Of a stretch of 64,000 bases of DNA, positions 46,595 through 55,531 are shown one piece after another (position 1 is the first letter of the stretch; each line of letters begins with the position of its first letter). The position numbers were made by a program, and so were the translations under genes. The notes beneath the pieces are model-generated. The model saw only the letters and a program-made list of their open reading frames with translations, made no database searches and was not told the origin of the DNA. Source of the DNA: Bacilli bacterium (lineage in GTDB: Bacteria > Bacillota_I > Bacilli_A > RFN20 > CAG-826); assembly GCA_035326105.1 (NCBI GenBank), contig DAOKYO010000001.1, positions 124,001 to 188,000 of the forward strand, written 5' to 3'.

Positions 46595-47887
46595 ATGGAT
46601 CGCGAAATATTAAATCTTGCCTATAAAATTCTTATTATTATTTCCATTGTATTTGTCGCTTTTTACCTGCCAAGAGTCATCGGATGGTTTGGGGCATTAA
46701 GAAAAAATAAGCACTATCATAACCCAATTAAAAACAGAATTGCCGTTTTAATTCCCGCTCGTAACGAAGGCGAAGCTATTATTCCTCTTCTAGCTTCCTT
46801 ACAGAAGCAAGATTACGATCATGACTATTTTGATGTACATGTCATCGTTAAAGATAAAAATGATCCGGCAATCAAATTTACAAAGGATATGATCAATGGC
46901 TTCACATATGTGGCGGACGAACAAAAAAGTAAGGCCGATGCGCTTGACTTCGCATTAAAAGATATTCTTAGTAAAAATCCAGACGCTTACGAAAGTTACG
47001 TTATCGTTGATGCCGATTGTATGCTTGATGCCCATTTTGTCAGTGCGATGAATGATGCCTTAGCAACCAAGAAGGATATTATATGTGGAAAAAAATTGGT
47101 TAAAAATTATCTATTAAAACAAAAGGGTGCTTCTTCATTATCTGGTGATTGCAATGGCTTGATTTGGACAATCATCGATGAACTTGGCAACCGTTATAAG
47201 TCCGCTCACAATTTAACAATCATGACCATTTCTACTGGAGTAATGATTCATAAGTCTTTGATTCAACAGTGGGAAGGCTGGCCTTACCACCAGACAATGA
47301 CTGAAGACATGGAACTTCAACGGGATGCCGCCTTAAACCACTATTCCACTCTCTATAATCCAGATGCCGTTCTTTATTTAGAAGAAGCTAAAAAACTTAA
47401 TGTTACTAATAAGAGACGTCAAAGGTGGATGAGCGGATTGATTAAATCCGATCGGATTTATCGTGAAGAGATTAAGAACCTCTCCTTCAAAAGTTTGAAG
47501 GAAAAGATTAATTACTACTATATATATAGTCTCTACATCGTTTATTGGTATATCGGCTACTTACTGCTTGGAGGAATTGCCTACTCGTTTGCGTCCCTCA
47601 CGTTCTTTGGTTTTTCCAATCCAATAGCCGCGGATTTTCTTACTTTGGGATTGATTCATTTTGGATTAATCTATCTCGCCTTTTTCTTCCTGACACTTGC
47701 CATCTTACTCGCGGAAGGAAAACGCAATCCCCTTCCATGGTATCGTAAACTAGTCTTACTTTTTGTTCATCCTTTGTTTTATATGGGATATATTAAAATT
47801 GTCAGTAAGGCCCTCTTCAGCCATAAAGCTGAAACGTGGGAAAGCATTGATCGCGTTAATTTTCAAACGGAAAATAGAGGCGAATAA
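46595..47887 (+). CDS. Processive-type glycosyltransferase family 2
   Basis: 430 residues. N-terminal membrane helix (about 8-28), GT2 domain with IPARNEGEAI, VIVDADCMLD (DxD), TEDMEL (catalytic TED) and RRQRWMSG (Q/RxxRW, typical of processive or membrane-lipid enzymes), then about three C-terminal membrane helices. Two bases after GT8 and two before the second acyltransferase. It likely extends or makes a glycolipid or short polysaccharide. Confidence 0.92.
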   Translation: MDREILNLAYKILIIISIVFVAFYLPRVIGWFGALRKNKHYHNPIKNRIAVLIPARNEGEAIIPLLASLQKQDYDHDYFDVHVIVKDKNDPAIKFTKDMINGFTYVADEQKSKADALDFALKDILSKNPDAYESYVIVDADCMLDAHFVSAMNDALATKKDIICGKKLVKNYLLKQKGASSLSGDCNGLIWTIIDELGNRYKSAHNLTIMTISTGVMIHKSLIQQWEGWPYHQTMTEDMELQRDAALNHYSTLYNPDAVLYLEEAKKLNVTNKRRQRWMSGLIKSDRIYREEIKNLSFKSLKEKINYYYIYSLYIVYWYIGYLLLGGIAYSFASLTFFGFSNPIAADFLTLGLIHFGLIYLAFFFLTLAILLAEGKRNPLPWYRKLVLLFVHPLFYMGYIKIVSKALFSHKAETWESIDRVNFQTENRGE

Positions 47888-47889
47888 CT

Positions 47890-48720
47890 ATGCATCTTTC
47901 TGAAACAACTCGAGAGGTTCTCGAAAAAATCAAAATAGCGGAAAAAGAAGGCCGCTTTAATGACCACTTAGATCCTATTAACTATGATAATGCCATTCCG
48001 ATGACTGATGATTACGATTATAAGTACTCACTCCGTGACCGAATTAAATACGCTTTAATTCGGTTCTTTATCATTAATCCTTACTCGTGGTTTAGCAATC
48101 ACCGTTATCTGATGACTTCCGTCCGCGGAAGAGAAAATTTAAAAGGCATTAAGCGAGCGATTATTACTTGCAATCACGTTAATAAGATTGATGCCCTAGC
48201 CGTAAGAAAGGCTCTTCGGGGGCACCGTCTCTACGTCACTGTCGGCGATTTTAATAACCAAAAAGGGAAACTGGGCGATTATATGCGCGCCACCCGCACG
48301 ATGCCTTTATCAAATCGCCTCTCGGTCATGAGAAACTTTGACATTAAACTTTCCAGTTTGCTAAAAAATAAAAATTACGTTCTGTTTTTCCCAGAGGGAT
48401 CAGAATGGTGGGAATATGAACTGCCACGCCCTTTTCAAAGCGGAGCTTTTCACTATGCCGCCAAAAATATGGTACCGATTATTCCTGTTTTCATAACTTT
48501 TTTATCTTCTAATCGCGTCGGATATGACGGCATTATGCAAAAGAAATTTGTCGTCAACATTTTGCCACCGATTTTCCCCGATGAAAAGCGGAGTTTAAAA
48601 GAAAATAAAGAGTATCTTGAAAAGGCAAATTGGAATGCCTTTGTAAACAAGTATGAAAATTTTTATCAAGAACCGATTCCAAGTACGTTCCCCCCGCTTA
48701 CTGCTGTAAAAGCCAAATAA
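47890..48720 (+). CDS. PlsC-like acyltransferase 2
   Basis: 276 residues. TCNHVNKIDAL (NHX4D catalytic motif) and FFPEGSEWW (motif III) in a 1-acyl-glycerol-3-phosphate acyltransferase-type fold. An N-terminal acidic extension of about 45 residues precedes a short hydrophobic segment. Last gene of the operon; with the first acyltransferase it brackets the two glycosyltransferases. Confidence 0.9.
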   Translation: MHLSETTREVLEKIKIAEKEGRFNDHLDPINYDNAIPMTDDYDYKYSLRDRIKYALIRFFIINPYSWFSNHRYLMTSVRGRENLKGIKRAIITCNHVNKIDALAVRKALRGHRLYVTVGDFNNQKGKLGDYMRATRTMPLSNRLSVMRNFDIKLSSLLKNKNYVLFFPEGSEWWEYELPRPFQSGAFHYAAKNMVPIIPVFITFLSSNRVGYDGIMQKKFVVNILPPIFPDEKRSLKENKEYLEKANWNAFVNKYENFYQEPIPSTFPPLTAVKAK

Positions 48721-48803
48721 ATTTACAGGGTGTTTACAAACTAACCTCTATGTCGTTCATTACTAAAGTGCCATGTTAAAATACAAAAAGGAGGATATTA
48801 CTC

Positions 48804-49682
48804 ATGGATAATTATGTTATTGTTACCGATTCATGTGCCGATTTAACTATAGAATTAGTTCAGGAAACAGGAGTGATGGTCATACCCCTCACCGTTACCA
48901 TTAATAACAAAACTTACTATAACTACCCCGACGAAAGGGAGTTGAATTTGAAAGAATTTTATGGCATGATGCGCGCCGGATCGATGCCGTCGACTTCGCT
49001 CATTAATGAACATCGATTCCTTGAAGCCTTTCGGCCGATTCTTGCCGGTGGCAAGGATTTGCTCTACCTGGGATTTGATTCCACACTCAGCGGAACAGTG
49101 GGACAAGCCTTCAGTGCGGCTGAGGAATTGAAAACTGAATTTCCCGAAAGAAAAATTGTCGTTGTCGATACGCTCTCTGCCTCGATGGGATTTGGGCTTT
49201 TAGTCTACTATGCCGCCAATATGAAAAAAGAAGGCTCGAGCATTGAAGAGGTCGCTGAATGGGTGGAGGACAACCGTCTTTCCTTTGTTCACCTATTTAC
49301 AGTAGAAAATCTAACCACTTTGAAACGCGGTGGCCGGATTAGCGGAGCCACGGCCATTCTGGCCAATCTTTTCGATATCAAGCCCGTGTTATACACCGAT
49401 AATGAAGGCCGCCTTGTCAGTCTTCAGAAAACCCGGGGAAGAAAAAAGTCACTTTTGACAATGGTTGAATTATCTAAAGAACGACTTACCGCCGATTTTG
49501 CCAAAGACCAAGTGATTTTTATCGGTCATGCGGATGATGAAGAAATGGCTCATTTTCTCGGAGATAAATTCGCCGAAACCTTCCATCCTAAAAAAATAGT
49601 TTATGGTCACATCGGACCGGTTATTGGCGCCCACTCTGGTCCGGGAACCATCGCTCTCTTTTTTCGGGGAACTCATCGTTAA
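48804..49682 (+). CDS. DegV family fatty-acid-binding protein
   Basis: 292 residues. N-terminal IVTDSCADLT, MPSTSLINE, DTLSASMGFGLLV and C-terminal IGPVIGAHSGPGTIALFF, all DegV/FakB hallmarks. FakB proteins carry a fatty acid to the kinase FakA for use as acyl phosphate. Strong AAGGAGG ahead of the ATG. Its location after the acyltransferase operon fits lipid metabolism. Confidence 0.93.
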   Translation: MDNYVIVTDSCADLTIELVQETGVMVIPLTVTINNKTYYNYPDERELNLKEFYGMMRAGSMPSTSLINEHRFLEAFRPILAGGKDLLYLGFDSTLSGTVGQAFSAAEELKTEFPERKIVVVDTLSASMGFGLLVYYAANMKKEGSSIEEVAEWVEDNRLSFVHLFTVENLTTLKRGGRISGATAILANLFDIKPVLYTDNEGRLVSLQKTRGRKKSLLTMVELSKERLTADFAKDQVIFIGHADDEEMAHFLGDKFAETFHPKKIVYGHIGPVIGAHSGPGTIALFFRGTHR

Positions 49683-49693
49683 AAGATAAAAAA

Positions 49694-49742
49694 TGGTCAA
49701 TCAATTCCTTTATCGCTATAATAATGATAAAGGAATTTTTTT
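49694..49742 (+). promoter_or_regulatory. Composite element: degV terminator, promoter and SD of the next gene
   Basis: A 12-bp perfect stem (49703-49714 with 49726-49737) and a following T run make a terminator for degV. The loop contains TATAAT (49717-49722), with TGGTCA 17 bp upstream, a reasonable promoter for the next gene. The 3' arm holds AAAGGA, the only SD for ATG 49743. Read-through RNA would hide the SD; RNA started from the loop promoter would not. Confidence 0.6.
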
Positions 49743-51599
49743 ATGCTTACTTTTCGCAAACTGACTATTTCCGATCAAAAAACAATCGACGATCTTTTTA
49801 TTAAAGCCCCCTATCTTAATAACTATCATGCTTCTGAACTGGTAAGTTTTAACCTTCTGGCTTGGAACTATCATGCCGACAACGAAATTGCCTTGATCGA
49901 GGGTATTGTTATTTTGCGCAGCCTGGATAAACGGGGATATGTTTATTTGCCCCCTCTAGCCGACAGTAAGGAAAAATTTAAACGGGGAATAGAAATTATT
50001 CATGATTATGATCCTCACGCTTTTATTCTTGGGATAAGTGAAGAAATGCTTTCCTTAGTCGATATCCCCCATACTTTATCCCTTTATGATGATGACTATG
50101 CCGAATACATCTATGACCCCAGGAACTTTATTGAATTAAAAGGTAACAAACTATATCGAAAACGCAATCTATGGCATCAATTTGAAAAAAAATATAACTA
50201 TGAATTGATTGATTATCAAGCCGGGCTTCAAGAAGAGGTTCTGTCTTTTTTACATCGGTACACCAATGAAGGTGGCGCGGATGATGATTTACCTGCCATT
50301 TGTTATGCGCTTGATCACTTAAAAGAGTTATCACTTTTTGCCGATTTACTCTATGCCAATCAAACTTTAGTCGCCATTAGTATCGGTGGAATCAGCAAAA
50401 GAAATTATGGGGTGGTTCTTTTTGAAAAGGCCGATTATAACTATATTGGTTCGTTTGTCGCCATCGCCAAACTTTCATACGAGAAAAGATATAAAGATTT
50501 AGAAATAATCACCCGGCAAGAGGACATGGGTATCACCGAATTAAGAGCAGCAAAGCTCAGCTGGCATCCTATCGAGAAAGAGAAAAAATACGCCTTGGTT
50601 TTTTCGCAAAAAATTAGGGATTATTATGAGCTGTATGCCAGTTCTTTCTCCGATTCATTTGCCTATCGAGACTATATATTTCTTTATGATGCCCGCGAGC
50701 ACAATATCATCAGTGTCGAACGTAATCAAAAGATAGTCAGCGGATTAATTCTAATCGATAGAACTATGCACTATAACGGCCAGAATTGGCCATTGTCGCT
50801 AATCGTCGGCATGGCCACCAATCCGGCCTACCGTCGACAAGGACTTTTAAAAGAAGTGGTAAAAAAAGCAATTAAAGAGGCAATTAATCTTAATCACGCT
50901 TTTATTTTTCTTTATCCTGTTGATTCGCACTATTATACTTCATCCGGATTCATAAATTATATTCTCGAAGCTCCGCTAGACATAAATTGGCCACATGTTG
51001 AAGTAACGCTAGAAGCGGCGGTTGTACCCGAACTTTTGGCCGATATTTATCAAGAGGCGATAAAGGGCAGAGAAGGCTATATGGATCGATCCTTAAAACG
51101 CTGGTCATACTTTATGAATTCACTGGCCCAAGATGGAACTTCCTTTGATTTAATAAAACATGAAAAGGAGGTTTACGGATACTTAGCCCATAGTGGCGAA
51201 GAAGCCGATGAGGCGATTCTGCTTAAACCTATTTTCCCCGTAAATTCTCACTTTGATTTTTCTAAACTAAAAATCCCATCTTTCGGGGGCGATGCCACCG
51301 GCCAAATGATAAGAATAACCAGCGTTCTCTTGTTTCTCGCCAACTATCGTCCTTCGGCAGAAATGATTTCTACTTTTACTCTTCGTATAAATGATCCGTT
51401 AATTGCAGAAAATAATCTCACCTTAGAAATTGGCGTTAACGATTATAAACTAAATTGGGTAATAAGCGATAAACAGCCCACCCTTTGTTTAGATATTGCC
51501 ACGCTCACAAAATATGCCATCGGTATTGTCCCTAATCAACAAACGCCTATTAGTTTGTTGTTTCCAAAAAGAGATTTAATTTGCTTTGATAAATTTTGA
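49743..51599 (+). CDS. Fusion of DUF2156-like and Eis-like GNAT acetyltransferase domains
   Basis: 618 residues. About 1-290 looks like the phosphatidylglycerol-lysyltransferase C-terminal (DUF2156) fold: FRKLTISDQKTIDDLF, then KGNKLYRKRNLWHQFEKKY, then ITRQEDMG. About 290-420 is a GNAT domain: LIVGMATNPAYRRQGLL gives strand 4 and the acetyl-CoA loop. About 420-618 resembles the C-terminal sterol-carrier-like domain of Eis N-acetyltransferases. Substrate unknown. The SD is inside a hairpin (see composite element). Confidence 0.78.
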   Translation: MLTFRKLTISDQKTIDDLFIKAPYLNNYHASELVSFNLLAWNYHADNEIALIEGIVILRSLDKRGYVYLPPLADSKEKFKRGIEIIHDYDPHAFILGISEEMLSLVDIPHTLSLYDDDYAEYIYDPRNFIELKGNKLYRKRNLWHQFEKKYNYELIDYQAGLQEEVLSFLHRYTNEGGADDDLPAICYALDHLKELSLFADLLYANQTLVAISIGGISKRNYGVVLFEKADYNYIGSFVAIAKLSYEKRYKDLEIITRQEDMGITELRAAKLSWHPIEKEKKYALVFSQKIRDYYELYASSFSDSFAYRDYIFLYDAREHNIISVERNQKIVSGLILIDRTMHYNGQNWPLSLIVGMATNPAYRRQGLLKEVVKKAIKEAINLNHAFIFLYPVDSHYYTSSGFINYILEAPLDINWPHVEVTLEAAVVPELLADIYQEAIKGREGYMDRSLKRWSYFMNSLAQDGTSFDLIKHEKEVYGYLAHSGEEADEAILLKPIFPVNSHFDFSKLKIPSFGGDATGQMIRITSVLLFLANYRPSAEMISTFTLRINDPLIAENNLTLEIGVNDYKLNWVISDKQPTLCLDIATLTKYAIGIVPNQQTPISLLFPKRDLICFDKF

Positions 51600-51656
51600 T
51601 TTTTTATTTAAATCACAAAAAAATAACTGCATGTTTTGGTTTTGTGCATGTGTTTA

Positions 51657-51697
51657 TATAATGCATTAATTTTGTTGTTTCATAAAATTGATATAAT
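51657..51697 (+). promoter_or_regulatory. Two possible -10 boxes upstream of the heliorhodopsin gene
   Basis: TATAAT occurs at 51657-51662 and 51692-51697 in the 135-base gap before the heliorhodopsin gene. Neither has a convincing -35, so which one is used is open. Confidence 0.35.
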
Positions 51698-51734
51698 TTA
51701 AATAGAAAGGCACTATTAATAGTGATTAAAAAAT

Positions 51735-52517
51735 ATGGATAAAATTAAGACCCAGAGTCTCCTTCGTTTCAATATTATCATGGGCGGACTACACCTTATT
51801 CAAGGGGTGCTGATGATTTTCTTGATTCCGGCTCTTTTGGTTAATATTGCCCAATTTAGGCCCACTATTGTTCAGTACTATCTTGATTATGATTATCTCA
51901 CTCAATCACTGTTTTTAAATCAACGGTCCTTATTTGAGCTTCCTTTTGCCACTTTGGTGGGAATTTTCTTGCTTTTATCTGCCCTGGCCCATGTCTTGGT
52001 TGTGCTGTTTAAAAAGCGTTATATCAGCGATTTAGAAAAAGGCATCAATCAATTTAGATGGTTTGAGTATGCCTTAAGTTCATCGATAATGATCTGTTTA
52101 ATTGCCACCCTGTTTGGAGTTTATGATATCGCTTCTTTAATCCTTATCTTTGTGCTAAATGCCATTATGAATTTATTCGGCCTTATTATGGAAAAAATGA
52201 ATAGCGGTAAGGACAAGAAGAAAGTTACCTGGCTGCCTTTTGTCTTAGGCGCAATAGCCGGCATAACCCCTTGGTTAGTAATCTTTATCTATATGGGAGG
52301 CATTAATGACTTAAGTCTTGTTCCTTGGTTCGTTTGGCTCATCGCTGGAACTTACTTCATCGCCTTCAACACCTTCCCCGTCAATATGATTCTTCAATAT
52401 CGGCAAATAGGCAAGTGGAAAGATTACCTTTATGGCGAACGCGTATACATTATTCTAAGTCTTGTCGCTAAGACCCTGTTGGCTTGGCTGGTATTATTCG
52501 GTGCTATGCAGCCATAA
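51735..52517 (+). CDS. Heliorhodopsin (light-sensing retinal protein)
   Basis: 260 residues, seven membrane helices. TM7 reads GERVYIILSLVAKTLLAW with Lys246 for the retinal Schiff base (SxxxK pattern, Ser242). TM3 reads RWFEYALSSSIMI with Glu111 as counterion. His20 in TM1 (GGLHLIQG) and His86 in TM2 (SALAHVLVV) correspond to His23 and His80 reported in heliorhodopsin 48C12. The FNTFPVNMILQYRQIGKWKDYLYGE stretch and a short N terminus, placed inside in this family, also fit; type 1 rhodopsins have an Asp/Glu pattern RYxDW that is absent. Function of heliorhodopsins is unsettled (photosensing or enzyme regulation). No carotenoid or retinal gene is in the window, so retinal must come from elsewhere. 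Tail-to-tail with pyrG. Confidence 0.93.
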   Translation: MDKIKTQSLLRFNIIMGGLHLIQGVLMIFLIPALLVNIAQFRPTIVQYYLDYDYLTQSLFLNQRSLFELPFATLVGIFLLLSALAHVLVVLFKKRYISDLEKGINQFRWFEYALSSSIMICLIATLFGVYDIASLILIFVLNAIMNLFGLIMEKMNSGKDKKKVTWLPFVLGAIAGITPWLVIFIYMGGINDLSLVPWFVWLIAGTYFIAFNTFPVNMILQYRQIGKWKDYLYGERVYIILSLVAKTLLAWLVLFGAMQP

Positions 52518-52522
52518 AGCAA

Positions 52523-54139
52523 TCAGTCGGTTTTCGTTTTCTTAAAATCTGAAGCGGCTTTAATAAAATCACGAAATAAAGGATGGGGGTTTAATGGGCG
52601 CGATAAGAACTCGGGATGGAATTGGCAAGTTACAAACCAAGGATGGTCTTTTAACTCAAAGATTTCCACAAGCCCCGTTTCTGGATTAAGCCCAGATGCC
52701 AGCAATCCCGCTTGATTGAATGCGGCCAAATACTGGTTGTTAAACTCATACCGATGGCGGTGGCGTTCAGCAATATTCTCTTTGCCATAGGCCATAAACG
52801 CTTTGCTTGTTTTTTCTAAACGGCAATTATACAGCCCTAACCGAAGAGTTCCGCCTAAATTGATGCCCTTATATTGATTGGGAAGATAATCAATAACCGG
52901 ATAGTGGGTGTTCGGGTTGTTCTCACTCGTATCGGCATCTTCCATTTTTAAAACATCGCGGGCGAATTCAATCGCTGCCAATTGCATGCCATAACAAATT
53001 CCTAATAAAGGTATTTTTTTCACGCGTGCATAATGAATGGCTTTCATCTTTCCTTCGGCGCCCCGAACCCCAAAACCACCCGGAATAAGAATCCCATCTA
53101 ACTCTGAAAACTCTTCCCCTATTTCTGCTCGATCAAGATCAATCGCCGAAATCCAATGAATAATTACTTTTTTATCGTGAAAGTAGCCCGCATGATATAA
53201 TGCTTGGCTTACCGAAAGATATGCGTCATGTAGTCCGATGTATTTACCAACTAGCCCAATATGAACTTCCTCATGAAGATTAGTAATTTTTGTCACCAGC
53301 GTTTCCCAATCACTCATGTCGGCAGGCGGACACTCCAGATGAAAATGTTTTAAAACAAAATCATCCAAGCCTTGCTTTTGAAAGCTAAGAGCCACCTCAT
53401 AGAGAACCTTGACATCGCGCGATTCAAAAACCGCCGCTTTAGAAACATTGCAGAAGAGAGCAATTTTTTCTTTGCTGGCAAGAGGAACCGGTACTTCGCT
53501 ACGAAGGATAATGATATCCGGTTGAATGCCTAAACTGCTCAATTCCTTTACGCTATGCTGTGTCGGTTTAGTTTTAATTTCTTCCGAAGATTTTAGAAAT
53601 GGGACTAAAGTATTGTGAATATAGAGTGTTCGGTCATAACCAAACTCTAAACGTGCCTGACGGATGGCTTCAAGAAAAGGAAGCGATTCAATATCCCCAA
53701 CCGTTCCTCCGATTTCCGTAATAATCACATCGGCTCCGCTGACACTCGCTGCATCAACCAGTCGTTTTTTTATTTCATCGGTAATATGAGGCACCACTTG
53801 TACAGTCGCCCCCAAGTACTTGCCTTGCCGTTCCTTATTGATGACTGACTGATATATTTTTCCTGCAGTAACGTTTGATTCTTTACTGAGGTTTTCCCCC
53901 AGGAAACGTTCGTAATGGCCGAGATCTAAATCGGTTTCCGCACCGTCATCGGTCACGTAAACTTCACCATGCTGATAAGGAGACATCGTACCGGGATCAA
54001 TGTTGATATAGGGATCAAACTTTTGCATAAAAACCTTGAGCCCACGTTTTTTTAGTAATCTCCCCAGACAAGCGGCCGATATACCTTTACCTAAACTTGA
54101 GACAACTCCGCCAGTAACGAAAATATATTTAGTCTCCAT
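52523..54139 (-). CDS. pyrG: CTP synthase
   Basis: 538 residues. UTP plus glutamine plus ATP to CTP. Synthetase domain: FVTGGVVSSLGKGI, DPYINIDPGTMSPYQHGEV, and IEIGGTVGDIES. Glutaminase domain: LGICYGMQLA (nucleophile Cys), CQFHPEF (His) and C-terminal Glu. Strong AGGAGG. The leader starts with GGGC, as in Bacillus pyrG (see next entry). Confidence 0.97.
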   Translation of the reverse strand: METKYIFVTGGVVSSLGKGISAACLGRLLKKRGLKVFMQKFDPYINIDPGTMSPYQHGEVYVTDDGAETDLDLGHYERFLGENLSKESNVTAGKIYQSVINKERQGKYLGATVQVVPHITDEIKKRLVDAASVSGADVIITEIGGTVGDIESLPFLEAIRQARLEFGYDRTLYIHNTLVPFLKSSEEIKTKPTQHSVKELSSLGIQPDIIILRSEVPVPLASKEKIALFCNVSKAAVFESRDVKVLYEVALSFQKQGLDDFVLKHFHLECPPADMSDWETLVTKITNLHEEVHIGLVGKYIGLHDAYLSVSQALYHAGYFHDKKVIIHWISAIDLDRAEIGEEFSELDGILIPGGFGVRGAEGKMKAIHYARVKKIPLLGICYGMQLAAIEFARDVLKMEDADTSENNPNTHYPVIDYLPNQYKGINLGGTLRLGLYNCRLEKTSKAFMAYGKENIAERHRHRYEFNNQYLAAFNQAGLLASGLNPETGLVEIFELKDHPWFVTCQFHPEFLSRPLNPHPLFRDFIKAASDFKKTKTD

Positions 54140-54154
54140 AAAGCCTCCTAAAAT

Positions 54155-54212
54155 AAAAAAGAAATAGTAAACATTATTTCTTTTCTTTGGGGGTGCCCTT
54201 TTTATTATGCCA
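54155..54212 (-). promoter_or_regulatory. pyrG promoter and putative attenuator leader
   Basis: On the minus strand TGG-CATAAT (extended -10, 54212-54204) is followed by AAAAA, then GGGC (54198-54195), a run of five C (54193-54189), and a 10-bp A/T-rich hairpin (54184-54175 with 54166-54157) ending in a T run just before the SD. In Bacillus, pyrG starts with GGGC and adds extra G at low CTP to block a leader terminator. The layout here is similar but the stem has only one G-C pair. Confidence 0.5.
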
Positions 54213-54296
54213 CAGTTAAATGGAATTGATTATAACAAAAATAAATATTTTCCAAGGAGTAAATAAAACAATAAAAATGTTGGTTTTTTGGACAAC

Positions 54297-54320
54297 AAAA
54301 AAAGAGCATCGAGGATGCCC
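54297..54320 (-). terminator. Terminator of the Cof-type phosphatase gene
   Basis: On the minus strand GGGCATC and GATGCTC pair (one G-U) around CTC, followed by seven T. Placed immediately after the stop codon. Confidence 0.85.
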
Positions 54321-55124
54321 TTAATCGATTAGTCCAAAATGTTTCATCGCGTTTGACCAACCATCTTGATCAATGTCGTCAGTCACAAAATCCGCTACTG
54401 CCTTGGCTTCGCTACGAGCATTACCCATCGCGATGCTAATGCCTGCCAACGATAACATCTCCACATCATTCAGTGCATCACCAATGCAAAGGACGTTTTC
54501 TGGCTCATAGCCATAATACTCGCAAACAGCGAGAACACCTTTTGATTTATCACTATCCTGGGGCATGATGTCAACGGCATATTCGTCCCAGCGTGCGGTC
54601 TTACAACCCTTCAAGTGGGGAAGAAATAATGACTCGTCAAGTTCATCGCAAAAAGCAATTGCTTGATAAACAATGCGGTCATAATGATCGGGGAAAGTGC
54701 GCGGTTGGGGAAATCTTGTTCCGAATTTTTCATGAGCGGAAATAACGCGTTCATCAACCATATTAATATGGCCTTCGTTCTCTTCGATTAAAGTCAATCC
54801 AAACTTCAGTCTTTTAGCAAACTTAATCAATGCATCAACCGTTTCCGATGGTATCGGATAGCGATAAACAACTTTGTTGTTAATAATCGCATTAGCCCCA
54901 TTCATCGTAATGTAGCCGTCCGGGCTGACATAGTCGAGAATCCCTGATTTCCGAATAAGGTAGCGATTACGACCTGAGGCAATAAAAACTTTTATGCCTT
55001 TCTGTTGAAGCTTATGAAAAGCTTCCGCTGCCGATGGTGGAACTTGGTTAGAAACATGTGAAAACAGCGTGCCGTCAATATCGGTGATGACAACCTTTAT
55101 TTTTTCTGCTTTGATTTTATCCAT
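54321..55124 (-). CDS. Cof-type HAD phosphatase
   Basis: 267 residues from ATG 55124 (AAAGGAG 12 bases ahead). Motif I VVITDIDGTLF, motif II IASGRNR, Lys in DKSKGVL, motif IV CIGDALNDVEML and AMGNARSEAK. Cof/YwpJ subfamily with a C2B cap; acts on sugar phosphates, flavin or PLP phosphates. Divergent from the 55183 gene. Confidence 0.93.
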   Translation of the reverse strand: MDKIKAEKIKVVITDIDGTLFSHVSNQVPPSAAEAFHKLQQKGIKVFIASGRNRYLIRKSGILDYVSPDGYITMNGANAIINNKVVYRYPIPSETVDALIKFAKRLKFGLTLIEENEGHINMVDERVISAHEKFGTRFPQPRTFPDHYDRIVYQAIAFCDELDESLFLPHLKGCKTARWDEYAVDIMPQDSDKSKGVLAVCEYYGYEPENVLCIGDALNDVEMLSLAGISIAMGNARSEAKAVADFVTDDIDQDGWSNAMKHFGLID

Positions 55125-55182
55125 CAATGTTTTTTTCTCCTTTCTTTTTATAATTATGCTACTATTGATAACGGTGATAAAC

Positions 55183-55521
55183 ATGAACTATGAAGAATTT
55201 GCTGATTTAAAGACTTTACCAAACTCCCCGTACCCTCTAATGAAAGGATACCTGCTTGAAGATGGCTCAAAATTCATTTTGGAGCCTGCTTTCTACACTC
55301 AGTTACTTCGTTTCTTTGACCGTTACCCGGAGCACATTGCCGATATTCTAAAGGAAATGAAGGCAACTGTCAAAAAAAATAAACAGGTAATTTTCTGTAG
55401 CGACTATGAAAACTGTCCAATTAGTGACAAAAGCTATGTTTTACGGGAATTAATCGACATTACCGACGCTTTAAAATTATTTGTTGATGACATTTCCCGA
55501 GGCAGTGACTACGGAGATTAA
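55183..55521 (+). CDS. Small hypothetical protein upstream of tdk
   Basis: 112 residues from ATG 55183; the upstream part of the frame lies antisense in the phosphatase gene and encodes only an accidental hydrophobic stretch. Acidic, no membrane helix, ends DDISRGSDYGD. Eleven bases before the tdk start, so in the same transcript. Not recognised; GGTGAT is a weak SD. Confidence 0.6.
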   Translation: MNYEEFADLKTLPNSPYPLMKGYLLEDGSKFILEPAFYTQLLRFFDRYPEHIADILKEMKATVKKNKQVIFCSDYENCPISDKSYVLRELIDITDALKLFVDDISRGSDYGD

Positions 55522-55531
55522 GGAGCATTCC

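Noticed and set aside
51735..52517. Ordinary proton or chloride pump rhodopsin
   Set aside because: The RYxDW pump motif of TM3 is absent; TM3 and TM7 sequences are those of heliorhodopsins.
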